Counted from the stretch's first letter, positions 28,047-37,508 are shown. The stretch is DNA of 64,000 bases from Aquimarina atlantica (GCF_000626715.1 NZ_AQRA01000005.1:248001-312000), one strand, 5' to 3'. The notes: generated by a model from the sequence alone, not told the origin. Numbers and translations are program-made.

Positions 28047-29292
28047 TATAAACAATAGAAATTAAAGCTGTTATTATAAAAAACAATAAAAGTAATATTA
28101 TTTCTGGAACAATTTCTTTAAAGCTGGCATTTCGCAAAAATACATCATAGAAGGCATTTAAGCCCCAATTCATTGGCGAAATATTTGATAATAGTTGCAT
28201 GAATTTGGGCATTACAAAAACGGGTACCCAAACACCTCCCAAAGCAGCGAGAATGACCACAAAGGTTGCTCCAAACGGAGCAGATTGCTCTTGCGTCTTT
28301 GCTATTGTTCCTAGCAATAACCCCAATCCTATTGCTGCTAAGCCCGCAAAAAAGGCAACAATAAATAGATTTAATATTCTTCCTGATACATCTAATGTTG
28401 GTAAACCTAGTTTCGGAAATAAAAACACGCCTATTGCTAACATTAAAGTAAATTGTATGAGGCAAACAGCCAAATATACTGTAGTTTTGCCTCCTAACAC
28501 TACTGCATAGGATACAGGATTTGTTCTTAATCGTACAAAAGTTCCTTGATTCTTTTCTTTTACAATATTTATAGATAATGGTACTATAATAAAAAAGATA
28601 GCAAATAAAGTCCAGGCAGGTACATTATGCTGTGCAGAATTAGGAATAATCTCTTTGTCTCCTTGTTTTGGAACTATTTCTTTAAAACTAATAAAATTAT
28701 CTGTTTCGAAAATAGCCTCTGTGTCATCTTCTGCAACTTGTTCATGAAAAGCTTTGTAAATAGATTGTGTTTCTATTTTAGAAATCATTTTATCGATACC
28801 ATTTTTTACTGAACTTTTAAAGGTTAGTTGAGTTGCCGGATCAAAATATAGTCTAACTTCCTTGTTTAGAATAGTTTCTTCTGGTCGAGCTTCTTTTTCT
28901 TCTTCCAGGCCAAATTTTGATAAAATACCCTCTACATTTTGATTAACTTTTTTCTCTAAATCTGATGATAACTTTTCTGGGATAATTATAGAGAGTTGAT
29001 AATTTCCTTTAAACACCAGATTTCTGGCTTCTTGTTCATTATCTTTTTGAATGACCTCAAAAGTATTAGATTCTGTTAAACTACTAATTATAGTTTCAGA
29101 CACGTGACCATTATCATTATTTACAAGAAGTATTGGGATCTTAGTATCACTAATGGTTTTAAAACTACTATCCTGAATAATTGTTATCGTGATAATTAAT
29201 ACAATTGGCATTACAAATAAAATAGCAATACCACCAATATCTCTGGTGAGCAATAAAAACTCTTTATATGTAGAAGCCCATAATTTATGCAT
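28024..29292 (-). CDS. ABC-2 type transporter permease
   Basis: 422 residues. One membrane helix near the N-terminus (about 20-42), a periplasmic domain of about 200 residues, then five or six helices (about 225-415). This is the layout of YhgE/NatB-like ABC-2 permeases. It overlaps the ATPase gene by 8 bases. The pair probably exports a lipid-like product or intermediate of the pigment pathway; the substrate is inferred from context only. Confidence 0.87.
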   Translation of the reverse strand: MHKLWASTYKEFLLLTRDIGGIAILFVMPIVLIITITIIQDSSFKTISDTKIPILLVNNDNGHVSETIISSLTESNTFEVIQKDNEQEARNLVFKGNYQLSIIIPEKLSSDLEKKVNQNVEGILSKFGLEEEKEARPEETILNKEVRLYFDPATQLTFKSSVKNGIDKMISKIETQSIYKAFHEQVAEDDTEAIFETDNFISFKEIVPKQGDKEIIPNSAQHNVPAWTLFAIFFIIVPLSINIVKEKNQGTFVRLRTNPVSYAVVLGGKTTVYLAVCLIQFTLMLAIGVFLFPKLGLPTLDVSGRILNLFIVAFFAGLAAIGLGLLLGTIAKTQEQSAPFGATFVVILAALGGVWVPVFVMPKFMQLLSNISPMNWGLNAFYDVFLRNASFKEIVPEIILLLLFFIITALISIVYNEKKNAV

Positions 29293-30025
29293 GATCTCTT
29301 AATGCTTTTCCGGTTAAGGCTAAAAATACATCTTCAAGATTATTTGCCTTTTTTTGATTAGAAATTAATTCTTGTGGTTTCCCTTGAGATATTATTTTTC
29401 CATGATCTATAATAGCTACTTTGGTACAAAAATCTTCGGCTTCATTTAAATGATGCGATGTATAAATAATGGTAGTTCCTTTTTGATTTAAGAGTTGCAA
29501 ATATTTAATAATTACATTTTTGGATTGCACATCTACCCCAACAGTTGGTTCGTCCAAAAATAAGACTTTAGGTTCGTGTAAAATACTTGCAATTAAATTG
29601 ATACGACGTTTCATCCCTCCAGAAAACGTACTCACTTTTTTGTTAGCAAACTTTGATAAACCCAATGTTTCAATAGCCTGACTTATTTTAGACTTTAATA
29701 GTTGCCCTTTTAAACCATACATGCTTCCGAAATACTTAAGATTTTCATTAGCAGTTAACGAAGGGTATAGAGCGTACTCTTGGGGTACAATACCAATTAA
29801 TTGTTTTAATTGATTAGGGTTTTTGTACGTTAAACCGTCTATAGTAAATGATCCTGATGTAGGTTTTATTAAAGAGCATAACAACGAAATTAATGTAGTT
29901 TTTCCGGCTCCATTTGGACCAAGTAACCCAAAAATTTCTTTTTCATCGATAAACAAATCTAAATCTGATACAGAATATGTATCTGCACCTTTATATTTTT
30001 TAGATAATTGTTCAATTTTAATCAT
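29285..30025 (-). CDS. ABC transporter ATP-binding protein
   Basis: 246 residues with Walker A GLLGPNGAGKTTL (about 33-45), the Q-loop in IVPQEYALYP, the signature FSGGMKRR (about 133-140) and Walker B VLFLDEPTVG (about 155-164), ending with the H-loop (SHHLNEAEDF). It is the partner of the permease that follows (8-base overlap). The 14-base gap to the BtrH-like gene keeps it within the pigment operon. Confidence 0.92.
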   Translation of the reverse strand: MIKIEQLSKKYKGADTYSVSDLDLFIDEKEIFGLLGPNGAGKTTLISLLCSLIKPTSGSFTIDGLTYKNPNQLKQLIGIVPQEYALYPSLTANENLKYFGSMYGLKGQLLKSKISQAIETLGLSKFANKKVSTFSGGMKRRINLIASILHEPKVLFLDEPTVGVDVQSKNVIIKYLQLLNQKGTTIIYTSHHLNEAEDFCTKVAIIDHGKIISQGKPQELISNQKKANNLEDVFLALTGKALRDHA

Positions 30026-30039
30026 GCTTTATTCTGCTG

Positions 30040-31035
30040 TTAAATCGCTTTCTTTAATTTTTTAAAGAAAGCTTCTTCTCGATTTGCTATATCGTCTAAT
30101 TGCATGGCAACATCGTTATATGCATCATCTTTTGCACTTCGGTTTTTGTATATGCGAGAAGCATCTAAAGCAAAATCTCTCCACGAATCACCAATTGCAG
30201 TCATTTCTGTAGATAATTCGATTAATGTGTCATTCTTTAATACTTTACCAGCCTCTTGTAAGAATGCAGCATAGATATATCTAAAACCACCGCCTCCGGT
30301 TCCTATTTCTTCTTGCATTCTAACCACTTGTCCTAAATAGTGATTGGCTACTTTTGTACCTTTCTTTTTTGGCCATTTGCGAATTAATTTAGCCACTGTT
30401 CGAATTCCTTTAACTCCAACAATAGGCGCTGGAGCAAGCATTTCTCTACAGGTTTGTTTAATTCCTTTTACTATAGCTTTTTCTAAAGCTAACTCTTTAG
30501 GGAAATCGATGGGGTAATACATATGTCCTTTGGGAGCAAAAGCACCTTTAGCAAAACGTACTTTTTCTAGCTCTTTTGCTGTTAAAGTTGTAACAGTTTC
30601 CATTACTGGATCACTGATTAGATACAAATCTTCTTTTTTTCCGTAAACAACCAGATTGTGAGCATTAAAATGAAAACGATATTCGTCGGGAAAATACACT
30701 AGATTATATACCCCAACTTGAAGTCCTACAGGGTTATTTTTCTTGAGATTTTCGTCTAGACGTGCTTTGGCGTTCTGAGGGTCTTTAAATTTTTCTCGTT
30801 TTATTTTGATACCGACTCTTTTTGCGAATCGTTTAAAGATAAAGCCCGGCATAGCTCTATAAGTTAGGGCAGGAGCATGATTTACCATCAAAAACGGGAT
30901 GTAGCAAAATAATAAACCAGATCCAATACCAAAGACCATGGGTTCACTAACACTGAAACCATTATGTTTCATTAAATTAGACACAACACCATTTTCGCAG
31001 TGTGCAGATTGATGATGCGTAAAGTTAATTTCCAT
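30040..31035 (-). CDS. BtrH N-terminal-domain protein, possible acyltransferase
   Basis: 331 residues from the ATG at 31033-31035; the longer frame uses TTG at 31041. The N-terminal region has HHQSAHCENG, with a Cys and His placed as in BtrH-type proteins, and a papain-like fold is expected. BtrH transfers an acyl group from an ACP to an amine in butirosin synthesis. The C-terminal half is helical (DUF4872-like). Inside a cluster that must join a polyene acyl chain to a resorcinol hydroxyl, this is a candidate for ester formation; this is inference. It overlaps the preceding gene by 11 bases. Confidence 0.8.
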   Translation of the reverse strand: MEINFTHHQSAHCENGVVSNLMKHNGFSVSEPMVFGIGSGLLFCYIPFLMVNHAPALTYRAMPGFIFKRFAKRVGIKIKREKFKDPQNAKARLDENLKKNNPVGLQVGVYNLVYFPDEYRFHFNAHNLVVYGKKEDLYLISDPVMETVTTLTAKELEKVRFAKGAFAPKGHMYYPIDFPKELALEKAIVKGIKQTCREMLAPAPIVGVKGIRTVAKLIRKWPKKKGTKVANHYLGQVVRMQEEIGTGGGGFRYIYAAFLQEAGKVLKNDTLIELSTEMTAIGDSWRDFALDASRIYKNRSAKDDAYNDVAMQLDDIANREEAFFKKLKKAI

Positions 31036-31432
31036 GTTCAATGTTTTTTAATTGATCGACTGTGATTTCGAAAACGTCAGCGTATTTTTGTAATGTTTTT
31101 TGAGATAACTTATGAAATACTTTTGGTTTAAAGTGTCTTTTAACGCGCCATTTCCATAGACCGACATAACTGGCTAAAATAGTAATATCCATTTTATGTA
31201 GCTCCATATAATATTCTATAGGGCTTGTCTGGTTATTTACAACTTTAATTTTGGCTTTTTCTACACGTTCGTTTATTTCCTGCAGCGCATTGTTTAATGC
31301 AATGGTCTTAGGAGTCCACCCACTGCTACCTGCAGTTGTATACTCTCCATTTTCATTAACAGCATAACATAGTTCTTTAAAATTTGCAGACTTTAAACTG
31401 CCTTTATCCTGTGGAACTTCACTTTTTTTCAT
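31025..31432 (-). CDS. Hypothetical protein with XRE-like C-terminus
   Basis: 135 residues, no signal peptide. I know no named family. The C-terminal 60 residues (DITILASYVGLWKW through YADVFEITVDQLKNIE) have the spacing of a degenerate XRE helix-turn-helix, while the first half is charged and unfamiliar. It overlaps the BtrH-like gene and lies 7 bases after a dehydratase gene. It could be a cluster-specific regulator or a structural protein that has lost DNA binding. The HTH resemblance is by eye only. Confidence 0.6.
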   Translation of the reverse strand: MKKSEVPQDKGSLKSANFKELCYAVNENGEYTTAGSSGWTPKTIALNNALQEINERVEKAKIKVVNNQTSPIEYYMELHKMDITILASYVGLWKWRVKRHFKPKVFHKLSQKTLQKYADVFEITVDQLKNIEHGN

Positions 31433-31439
31433 AGTACAC

Positions 31440-31895
31440 CTATTTCATTTCTTGAATAAACAAATTCATTTCACAAGATAATAATTCTTTATCTGCTTCA
31501 TGAATGGTGCACTCTAATGTACACATGCTATATTGCTCTGTATCAAATCGGGATTTTAAAATAGCTTTAGAAACTATTGTCTCTCCAACGGTTGGACAGC
31601 TATACACTTGTACTTTTTTTATTGCACTAATAAAACCAATGAGTTTTGTGCCTTCACCTTCTAGATCGTCTTCTTCAAAATAACTTTTACCAACGATTGA
31701 AGAGCAGGTTTGAGCGGCATTCTCTACCATACCAATTTCGTTAAAAATAGTATCGCTAACAAAAATACAGTCTGATTTTATAGTAAACGAAGTTGCTACA
31801 TGTTCATCATCAATAGATAACACTTTATCTACCATTAAAAAAGGAGTTCGATGTGGCAGGAATTTAGCGATATCTAATGTTTTGACTTTATCCAT
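31440..31895 (-). CDS. Hotdog-fold 3-hydroxyacyl-ACP dehydratase (ApeP/FabZ type)
   Basis: 151 residues. FLPHRTPFLMVDKVL near the N-terminus is the FabZ signature containing the catalytic His (about residue 15), and the central helix carries the acidic residue (IGMVENAAQ, Glu about 58). It is in tandem with a similar gene that ends at the base where this one starts. Aryl polyene dehydration is done by a heterodimer of two such proteins, so this pair fits that role. Confidence 0.87.
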   Translation of the reverse strand: MDKVKTLDIAKFLPHRTPFLMVDKVLSIDDEHVATSFTIKSDCIFVSDTIFNEIGMVENAAQTCSSIVGKSYFEEDDLEGEGTKLIGFISAIKKVQVYSCPTVGETIVSKAILKSRFDTEQYSMCTLECTIHEADKELLSCEMNLFIQEMK

Positions 31896-32326
31896 TAACT
31901 AGCAATAACTGTTTTCATTTGCCCAGAAGCAATCACTTCTTTTTTGGCGTTAAACACTTCGATTTTGACCATGGTAACTCCCATAAATTCATGTAAAATT
32001 TCGGCTTTGGTAGTTATAGTCTCATTTACTTTTGGAAGATGAAAAACTTCTACTTTTTTTATTGATCCAATATAGCCTGTAGGAGCAGGTTCATTTTTAA
32101 GAAAATAATCGTAACCTGTATGTAATGCCACAGTTTGTGCCATATTTTCTATAATTCCAGGTTCTAAAAATAAATTATCTTTTAGAAAAAGATTGTTTTC
32201 TGTAACCTTAAAAGAGGATGCAACACTTGTCTCTGAAAAACCTAGCAAAGTATCTACCATTTCAAAAGGTTCTTTTTGAGGTATTAGGTGTTTAATATTT
32301 CTAATAGGAAGTTTTGTGTTTTTCAT
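31895..32326 (-). CDS. Hotdog-fold dehydratase, tandem partner
   Basis: 143 residues. The N-terminal motif is LIPQKEPFEMVDTLL, so the FabZ catalytic His is replaced by Gln or Lys, while the helix Glu is kept (PGIIENMAQ, about 59). The pattern suggests complementary active sites across a heterodimer with the following protein (31440-31895): each subunit would supply part of the catalytic pair. It starts 2 bases after the DarB-type gene ends and shares one base with the next gene. Confidence 0.85.
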   Translation of the reverse strand: MKNTKLPIRNIKHLIPQKEPFEMVDTLLGFSETSVASSFKVTENNLFLKDNLFLEPGIIENMAQTVALHTGYDYFLKNEPAPTGYIGSIKKVEVFHLPKVNETITTKAEILHEFMGVTMVKIEVFNAKKEVIASGQMKTVIAS

Positions 32327-32327
32327 T

Positions 32328-33464
32328 TTAGCAAACGGTTAAAAGCGCAACCGAATATGAAAAACGGGAGCTTTCTGGTACAGAAAGTAAAATTTTATCT
32401 CCTTTTTTTAATTTTCCAGTATTTACTAATTCTTCTAGCACAATATAAATAGAACCAGCACCAACATTTCCTACTTTACTTAAATTGATAAACCAATTTT
32501 CCCAAGGTATTTCTACACCACTATTTTTCATGGCTTCATATAAGTCATCTTTAAAATAGTATGAAGAAATATGTGGTAAATAATAGGTGATGTCTTCTGG
32601 TTTAATATCATCATGTTTTTCAAATACTTTAACTAAGGTTTCTACAGCCTTTGTTAGAATATTTTCAGATAATAATTTAACATCTTGTTTTATAGCAAAT
32701 AAGGATTTTTGTGCCCATTCTTCTGATGGATACTCGCTCCATGGTTTAAGTTCTCCATTTTCTAGTTTATCTCCTCCTGCATACATGCATGCTTCTATTT
32801 CATATGCATAAGAATAAGCGTCCATCCATTCAATCTTTAAAGGAAGGTTACCATTAGGTTGATCTTCTAAAAGAAAGGCTCCAGCACCATCAGATAACAT
32901 CCAACGTAAGAAGTCCTTATTAAAAGCTAGAATAGGCGTTTCTTCTAGTTTTTTTAAATGCTCTATTTCGTTTTTAAAAACATCTGATTTCATCCACGAA
33001 GATGCTCGTTCAGATCCTGTGCAAACCGCATTGGTGTTTTGTCCTGATTTAATTGCCAGGTAGCCAAATTTTAAAGCACTCATACCAGAACAACAGGCAC
33101 CCGAAGGGGAATTAATTTCTACATTCCCATTTTTTAAAAACCCATGAACCATTGCAGCATGTGATGGTAGTATTTGATCAGGACTCCCTGTACCACAAGA
33201 TAATAATTCGATATTTTCTGCAGTAAAACTTTCGTCACACAAAAGCTCTATAGCTTCTTTAGTAAGCTGTGCATTATTGTGTGTTATATTTCCATCATTA
33301 TCAATTGCATAATATCTGGTTTTTATTTGATTATTTCGTAAAACAATTCTTCGGCCTTTTGATACTTTTCCATCTATGAAGCCTAATCTCTCTTCCATCT
33401 GATCATTATCGATTGGATCGTTAGGTAAAAACTTTGATATTCTTGTAATGTATACGTCTTTCAT
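32328..33464 (-). CDS. darB: Ketoacyl synthase III-like DarB, dialkylresorcinol synthase
   Basis: 378 residues, KAS III fold. Nucleophile Cys125 (GACCSGMSA), His298 (LPHISSYYF) and Asn333 (GNVGAGS) form the expected triad. It is larger than FabH, as DarB proteins are. DarB joins a 3-oxoacyl and an enoyl thioester head to head to give a cyclohexanedione, the precursor of dialkylresorcinol. It shares one base with the DarA gene just upstream in transcription. Confidence is high because the DarA/DarB pair is diagnostic. Confidence 0.9.
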   Translation of the reverse strand: MKDVYITRISKFLPNDPIDNDQMEERLGFIDGKVSKGRRIVLRNNQIKTRYYAIDNDGNITHNNAQLTKEAIELLCDESFTAENIELLSCGTGSPDQILPSHAAMVHGFLKNGNVEINSPSGACCSGMSALKFGYLAIKSGQNTNAVCTGSERASSWMKSDVFKNEIEHLKKLEETPILAFNKDFLRWMLSDGAGAFLLEDQPNGNLPLKIEWMDAYSYAYEIEACMYAGGDKLENGELKPWSEYPSEEWAQKSLFAIKQDVKLLSENILTKAVETLVKVFEKHDDIKPEDITYYLPHISSYYFKDDLYEAMKNSGVEIPWENWFINLSKVGNVGAGSIYIVLEELVNTGKLKKGDKILLSVPESSRFSYSVALLTVC

Positions 33465-34393
33465 TAATTATTTTTTGTATCAACAGATGAATAATATTTT
33501 TTTTCTCTGCTAATTTTTTTATACATAAAAATATAAGCAGTCAAAAATACAATAAAAACTAGTGGTGCTATAATCCAAATTGCAAATAACAAGTAATAAT
33601 TAAAAAAAACAAGGAGATTTTTACGCCCTGTCTTACTTGTTTTTCCTTTTTTGTATGCTAGGTTGGCTAATTTTGAAAATATAATATTGCCTCGCTTGTC
33701 TACTAAAACTAAAAATGATTTAATTTTTACAGCACCTAATTGTACCAATTTTTTTTGTAATCCTGAAAAATTACTAGTGAGCAATGCATCTTTTATAGGT
33801 GTAGCAAATTTCACTACATTCTTTATATCTTTATCAGAAACCCCTGGTTTAGGAAAAAAACCTAAAAATCGACTTTTTTTCCCTTTAAACATCCAGTGTT
33901 TTATGGTTATTACACTTATGTGATTAATATGTCTATCTACCAAGACAATGTTTCCTACCAGTTTCGCATTACAAGATGCTAGAAGGGTTTTCATTTTTTC
34001 TTGTGCCTTAACCCACATATTTCTACACCCAATTACTGTAACCACAGGTGTGTTATCCAGTATTTTTTTTGCACTTTCTGACTTTAAAAAAGAATTGATA
34101 GGAATAGAAGGTGTTAAATACCAGACTTGATAGCCAAGTAATACTAGATCATATTTTTGATTTGTTATTTCTGAAGGAATTGGTTTAATTTTTTCTGGTA
34201 TCTGAAGAAATGTTTCTGGAAAAACACCAAAAAAAGCTTTTCTATTCCACGGAAAAGGGTAAGGTTTTTCCATTTCGATTTTGTGATGGGTTACCTTTAT
34301 TTCTTCAGAAGAATCCATAGGATTAACTATGTTATTGACAATTTCTGTCAACTGCCCGGACTGCGAATAATGTACCACTAAAACATGTTTCAT
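33464..34393 (-). CDS. darA: DarA, dialkylresorcinol-forming flavodoxin-like protein
   Basis: 309 residues. The N-terminus VLVVHYSQSGQL is a flavodoxin-like FMN-binding loop, and the protein ends in a hydrophobic helix (about 265-293) with a basic tail, suggesting membrane attachment. The length and the PYPFPWNRKAFFGVFPE segment match the Bacteroidota DarA family. DarA aromatises the DarB product to the resorcinol, an oxidation that fits a flavin. It lies between the acyltransferase gene (1-base gap) and DarB (1-base overlap). Confidence 0.88.
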   Translation of the reverse strand: MKHVLVVHYSQSGQLTEIVNNIVNPMDSSEEIKVTHHKIEMEKPYPFPWNRKAFFGVFPETFLQIPEKIKPIPSEITNQKYDLVLLGYQVWYLTPSIPINSFLKSESAKKILDNTPVVTVIGCRNMWVKAQEKMKTLLASCNAKLVGNIVLVDRHINHISVITIKHWMFKGKKSRFLGFFPKPGVSDKDIKNVVKFATPIKDALLTSNFSGLQKKLVQLGAVKIKSFLVLVDKRGNIIFSKLANLAYKKGKTSKTGRKNLLVFFNYYLLFAIWIIAPLVFIVFLTAYIFMYKKISREKKYYSSVDTKNN

Positions 34394-34394
34394 T

Positions 34395-35279
34395 TTACTT
34401 ATTATTTACATTCCAAAAGTCGAAATAGTTAAACCATTGTAATGGATATTTGTCTAACATCCATTGTAAGCTTTCCGTATATTCTTTTAGTAATTCTTTG
34501 GCATCCCTATGTTTAGCTTTAGCTTTTCTGGCATAAAGGTGGTAATGTGTATTCGTTTCTTTCATAACATACACAAAAAGTACAGGTACTTTTAGTCTAG
34601 AAGCTAGCATAAAAGGCCCAGAAGGGAACCTGGCTTCTTGCCCTAGTAAATCTTGTGTTAAATATTTAGAACCTTCAAAATAACGATCTCCTGTAATGCA
34701 CACAATTTCATTTCTAGCCAAAGCAGCATTAATTTGAAAGATATGAGAAAGATCTTCTTTGATGAAAATAAATTTAATATTAGATTTAGAGGTAACGCTA
34801 TCAAGGTAATTCTTAATAGCAGTATGTTCTATGTCTGTAGTTAAAAGACTAATTGCGGCATTTTCTTCTAGTTCACCAAAAAAATGCTCGGCAATCTCAA
34901 AATTACCAAGATGAGCACTAATAAGGATACCTCCTTTTTTTTCCTTTAAGGTTTCGTTTATGAGTTCTACACCATCAAACTCATACGTGAATTTGTCTCT
35001 AAGGCCTGATGATATGGCTACTTTGTCAATAATAGTCTGGCCAAAAACATAATAGCTCTGGAATATTTTAAAAATACTCTTAAATCTAGGGTATTTAAGT
35101 CTCTTATTTAAATAGTAATATATGGATCTACTACTAGATAAGGCAAAAAAACAAAAATATGCAGCAACGAAGTATAAAATAAAATAGGCAGAGCCTAAGC
35201 CAACTTTTTTAATAAAGAAAACAAATATTTTATACCCAAATACCGTACCTCTGGACTTTCCTTTCCATTCAGTAGTCAT
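34395..35279 (-). CDS. LpxL/HtrB-like lysophospholipid/lipid A acyltransferase
   Basis: 294 residues. A membrane helix (about 28-50) is followed by the acyltransferase domain with the HX4E motif in SAHLGNFEIAEHFF (about 122-135) and ITGDRYFEGS further on. Relatives add secondary acyl chains to lipid A on the cytoplasmic side of the inner membrane, and homologues sit in aryl polyene clusters. It may acylate the pigment or its carrier. It starts 6 bases after the ACP gene ends, suggesting that it uses acyl-ACP. Confidence 0.85.
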   Translation of the reverse strand: MTTEWKGKSRGTVFGYKIFVFFIKKVGLGSAYFILYFVAAYFCFFALSSSRSIYYYLNKRLKYPRFKSIFKIFQSYYVFGQTIIDKVAISSGLRDKFTYEFDGVELINETLKEKKGGILISAHLGNFEIAEHFFGELEENAAISLLTTDIEHTAIKNYLDSVTSKSNIKFIFIKEDLSHIFQINAALARNEIVCITGDRYFEGSKYLTQDLLGQEARFPSGPFMLASRLKVPVLFVYVMKETNTHYHLYARKAKAKHRDAKELLKEYTESLQWMLDKYPLQWFNYFDFWNVNNK

Positions 35280-35285
35280 ATATGT

Positions 35286-35534
35286 TTATAGCGATTTTAT
35301 TTTATTTTCTATAAGATCGTAAAAATTTTGAAGTGTTACAACATTTATAAAATCTTCGCCTATTAATTTTACACCAAAATTGGATTCTACAGCTACTACA
35401 AGATCAACAAAATCTAAGCTATCTAGCTCAAGAGTCTCTTTTAAGTTTGCTTCTGGAGAAATATTTTCTCCTTCTACTTCAAACTCATCAATAAGAAAGT
35501 CGTTTATCTTTTCAATAATAACTTCTTTATCCAT
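35286..35534 (-). CDS. Acyl carrier protein (second)
   Basis: 82 residues, acidic, with phosphopantetheine Ser39 in LELDSLDFVDL. It sits 3 bases after the FabF-type KS gene and 6 bases before the acyltransferase gene. It may serve the resorcinol acyl chains or the priming step, while the ACP at 24481 serves elongation; sequence alone does not decide. Confidence 0.92.
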   Translation of the reverse strand: MDKEVIIEKINDFLIDEFEVEGENISPEANLKETLELDSLDFVDLVVAVESNFGVKLIGEDFINVVTLQNFYDLIENKIKSL

Positions 35535-35537
35535 ATT

Positions 35538-36761
35538 CTATTTATTAAATTTTTTTATTATTAATGCGGAATTTGTTCCCCCAAATCCAAAAGAATTAGA
35601 CAAAAATACATCAATTTTTTTATCTAGAGTTTTATTAACCAAATTTAGTTTGGCAGCGTCTTCATCTGGCTGCTCTAAATTTATATTTGGTGCAATAAAA
35701 GAATGTTGCATCATAAGCATAGAATAGATCACTTCACTAGCTCCTGCCATCCAACATTCGTGCCCTGTCATAGATTTTGTAGAGCTTACATGTGGTCCGT
35801 TTTTTCCAAAAACATTATAGATAGCTTTTGCTTCATTAGCATCTCCAACGGGAGTCGAAGTTGCATGAGCATTTACATAATCTATAGCTGATGTTTCAAT
35901 ATTTGCTTCCAGAAGTGCCTTTTTCATAGCTCTGGATGGGCCATCAACATTAGGAGTAGAAATATGTTCACCGTTTGAAGAAAATCCATACCCTATAATT
36001 TCTCCAAGAATTGTTGCTCCTCTTTTGATTGCTGATTCATAACTTTCTACAATAAGAGTAGCAGATCCGCCACTTGGGACCAAACCATCACGATTAACAT
36101 CAAATGGGCGAGAGGCTTTTTCTGGATGCTCTGTATTTGTAGAAAACACTCCTAAGCCATCAAAACTTCCCATGGCAAGCTGGTTTATTTCCTGGGCTCC
36201 TCCACAAACAATGCAATCTTGTAATCCGCTTTTTATAAACTGATATGCCATTCCGATAGCATGGGATCCACTGGCACATGCCGCACTAATAGTGAAGTTT
36301 ATTCCTCTAAGTTTAAAAATTGTAGAGAGATTCATGGTTACAGAAGAGTTCATTCCTCTAAAAATGGCTCCCGAACCTACTAATGTGGTATCTTTTTTTT
36401 CTCTGATCTTTTCTACAGATTCAATAACCGATTGTGCCGTACTATCATTTCCGTAAAGAATACCAACTTCATTTTGATCGAGGAAAGATTGATCTATACC
36501 TGCATTTTTTAAAGCTTCGAGTGTAGCTATATAAGCATATGTTCCTTCTTGCCCTAAACTAATACGTTGTCTTCGGGAAAGTAATTTATTTAATTCTGGT
36601 TCTGATACCATTCCTGTTAAACAAGAACGATATCCGAATTCTTTTCTTTTTTCATCAAAAACAATTCCAGATGTCCCGTTGTATAATGATGTTTTTACTT
36701 CTTCGAGGTTTTTACCAATACAAGAATATATACCCATTCCCGTGATTACAACTCTTCTCAT
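35538..36761 (-). CDS. Beta-ketoacyl-ACP synthase (third KS, FabF/FabB type)
   Basis: 407 residues with Cys162 (ISAACASG), His299 (NAHATSTP) and His334 (MTGHECWMAG). All catalytic residues are present. The sequence after the second His, GHECWMAG, is closer to FabB than to most FabF proteins. It lies between FabG and an ACP, forming a small extension module (FabG, KS, ACP). It may make the acyl chains of the resorcinol or the early polyene. The gap to FabG is 15 bases. Confidence 0.9.
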   Translation of the reverse strand: MRRVVITGMGIYSCIGKNLEEVKTSLYNGTSGIVFDEKRKEFGYRSCLTGMVSEPELNKLLSRRQRISLGQEGTYAYIATLEALKNAGIDQSFLDQNEVGILYGNDSTAQSVIESVEKIREKKDTTLVGSGAIFRGMNSSVTMNLSTIFKLRGINFTISAACASGSHAIGMAYQFIKSGLQDCIVCGGAQEINQLAMGSFDGLGVFSTNTEHPEKASRPFDVNRDGLVPSGGSATLIVESYESAIKRGATILGEIIGYGFSSNGEHISTPNVDGPSRAMKKALLEANIETSAIDYVNAHATSTPVGDANEAKAIYNVFGKNGPHVSSTKSMTGHECWMAGASEVIYSMLMMQHSFIAPNINLEQPDEDAAKLNLVNKTLDKKIDVFLSNSFGFGGTNSALIIKKFNK

Positions 36762-36776
36762 ATATTCAGAATTAAT

Positions 36777-37508
36777 TTACGAGTAAATTCCGCCGTTTAT
36801 ATTAATCACTTCACCAGTAATATATGAAGCTTTTTTGGAGGCTAAAAACGATACAATATGCGCTACTTCTTCAGCTTCTCCAAATCTATTGGCAGGAATT
36901 AACTTTTTAAGTTCTTTTTCATCCAACTCATTGGTCATGTCAGTTCTAATAAACCCCGGAGCAACAGCATTTACTGTGATATTTCTTTTTGCTATTTCTT
37001 GAGCCAGAGCTTTTGTGGCCCCTATTATAGCTCCTTTAGCGGCAGAATAATTAGTTTGCCCAGCTGTTCCCTTAACTCCAGATACAGAAGCAATATTTAT
37101 AATTCTACCGTATCTGTTTCGTAATAATTTTTGAATTAAATGATTTGTTACATTATAAAAACCATCGAGAGAGGTGTTAATAACATTTTGCCAATCATTT
37201 TGGGTCATCCACATAAATAAGTTGTCCTTTGTGATTCCCGCATTATTTATGATGACTTCAATTATAGCATCTTTATTATCCTCTTGCCAGGCATCTAATT
37301 TTGTTTTTACCTGATCAGCATCAACTACATTAAATTGAATAATTTCTGCAGTTCCGCCATTGGCTTCTATTTCTGTAAGAGTTTGCCTTGCAGCAGTTTC
37401 GTTACTATTGTAATTAATTAATATATGATAATCGGTATCTTTAGCGAGTTGTACGCAAATTGCTTTTCCAATTCCCCTCGAGCCACCTGTTATTAAAGCA
37501 CACTTCAT
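36777..37508 (-). CDS. 3-oxoacyl-ACP reductase (FabG/ApeQ type)
   Basis: 243 residues, a classical short-chain dehydrogenase. TGGSRGIGKAI (about 7-17) binds NADPH, NNAG is at about 88-91, and the catalytic set is Ser about 141-143, Tyr154 and Lys158 (TNYSAAKGA). It reduces 3-oxoacyl-ACP before dehydration by the hotdog pair. It is the only ketoreductase seen in the cluster, so it probably serves both polyene and alkyl chains. Confidence 0.9.
   Translation of the reverse strand: MKCALITGGSRGIGKAICVQLAKDTDYHILINYNSNETAARQTLTEIEANGGTAEIIQFNVVDADQVKTKLDAWQEDNKDAIIEVIINNAGITKDNLFMWMTQNDWQNVINTSLDGFYNVTNHLIQKLLRNRYGRIINIASVSGVKGTAGQTNYSAAKGAIIGATKALAQEIAKRNITVNAVAPGFIRTDMTNELDEKELKKLIPANRFGEAEEVAHIVSFLASKKASYITGEVININGGIYS

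Noticed and set aside
31440..32326. Housekeeping fabZ pair
   Set aside because: Two tandem partial sites with complementary residue losses and position next to DarB fit the pigment-specific dehydratase heterodimer better.
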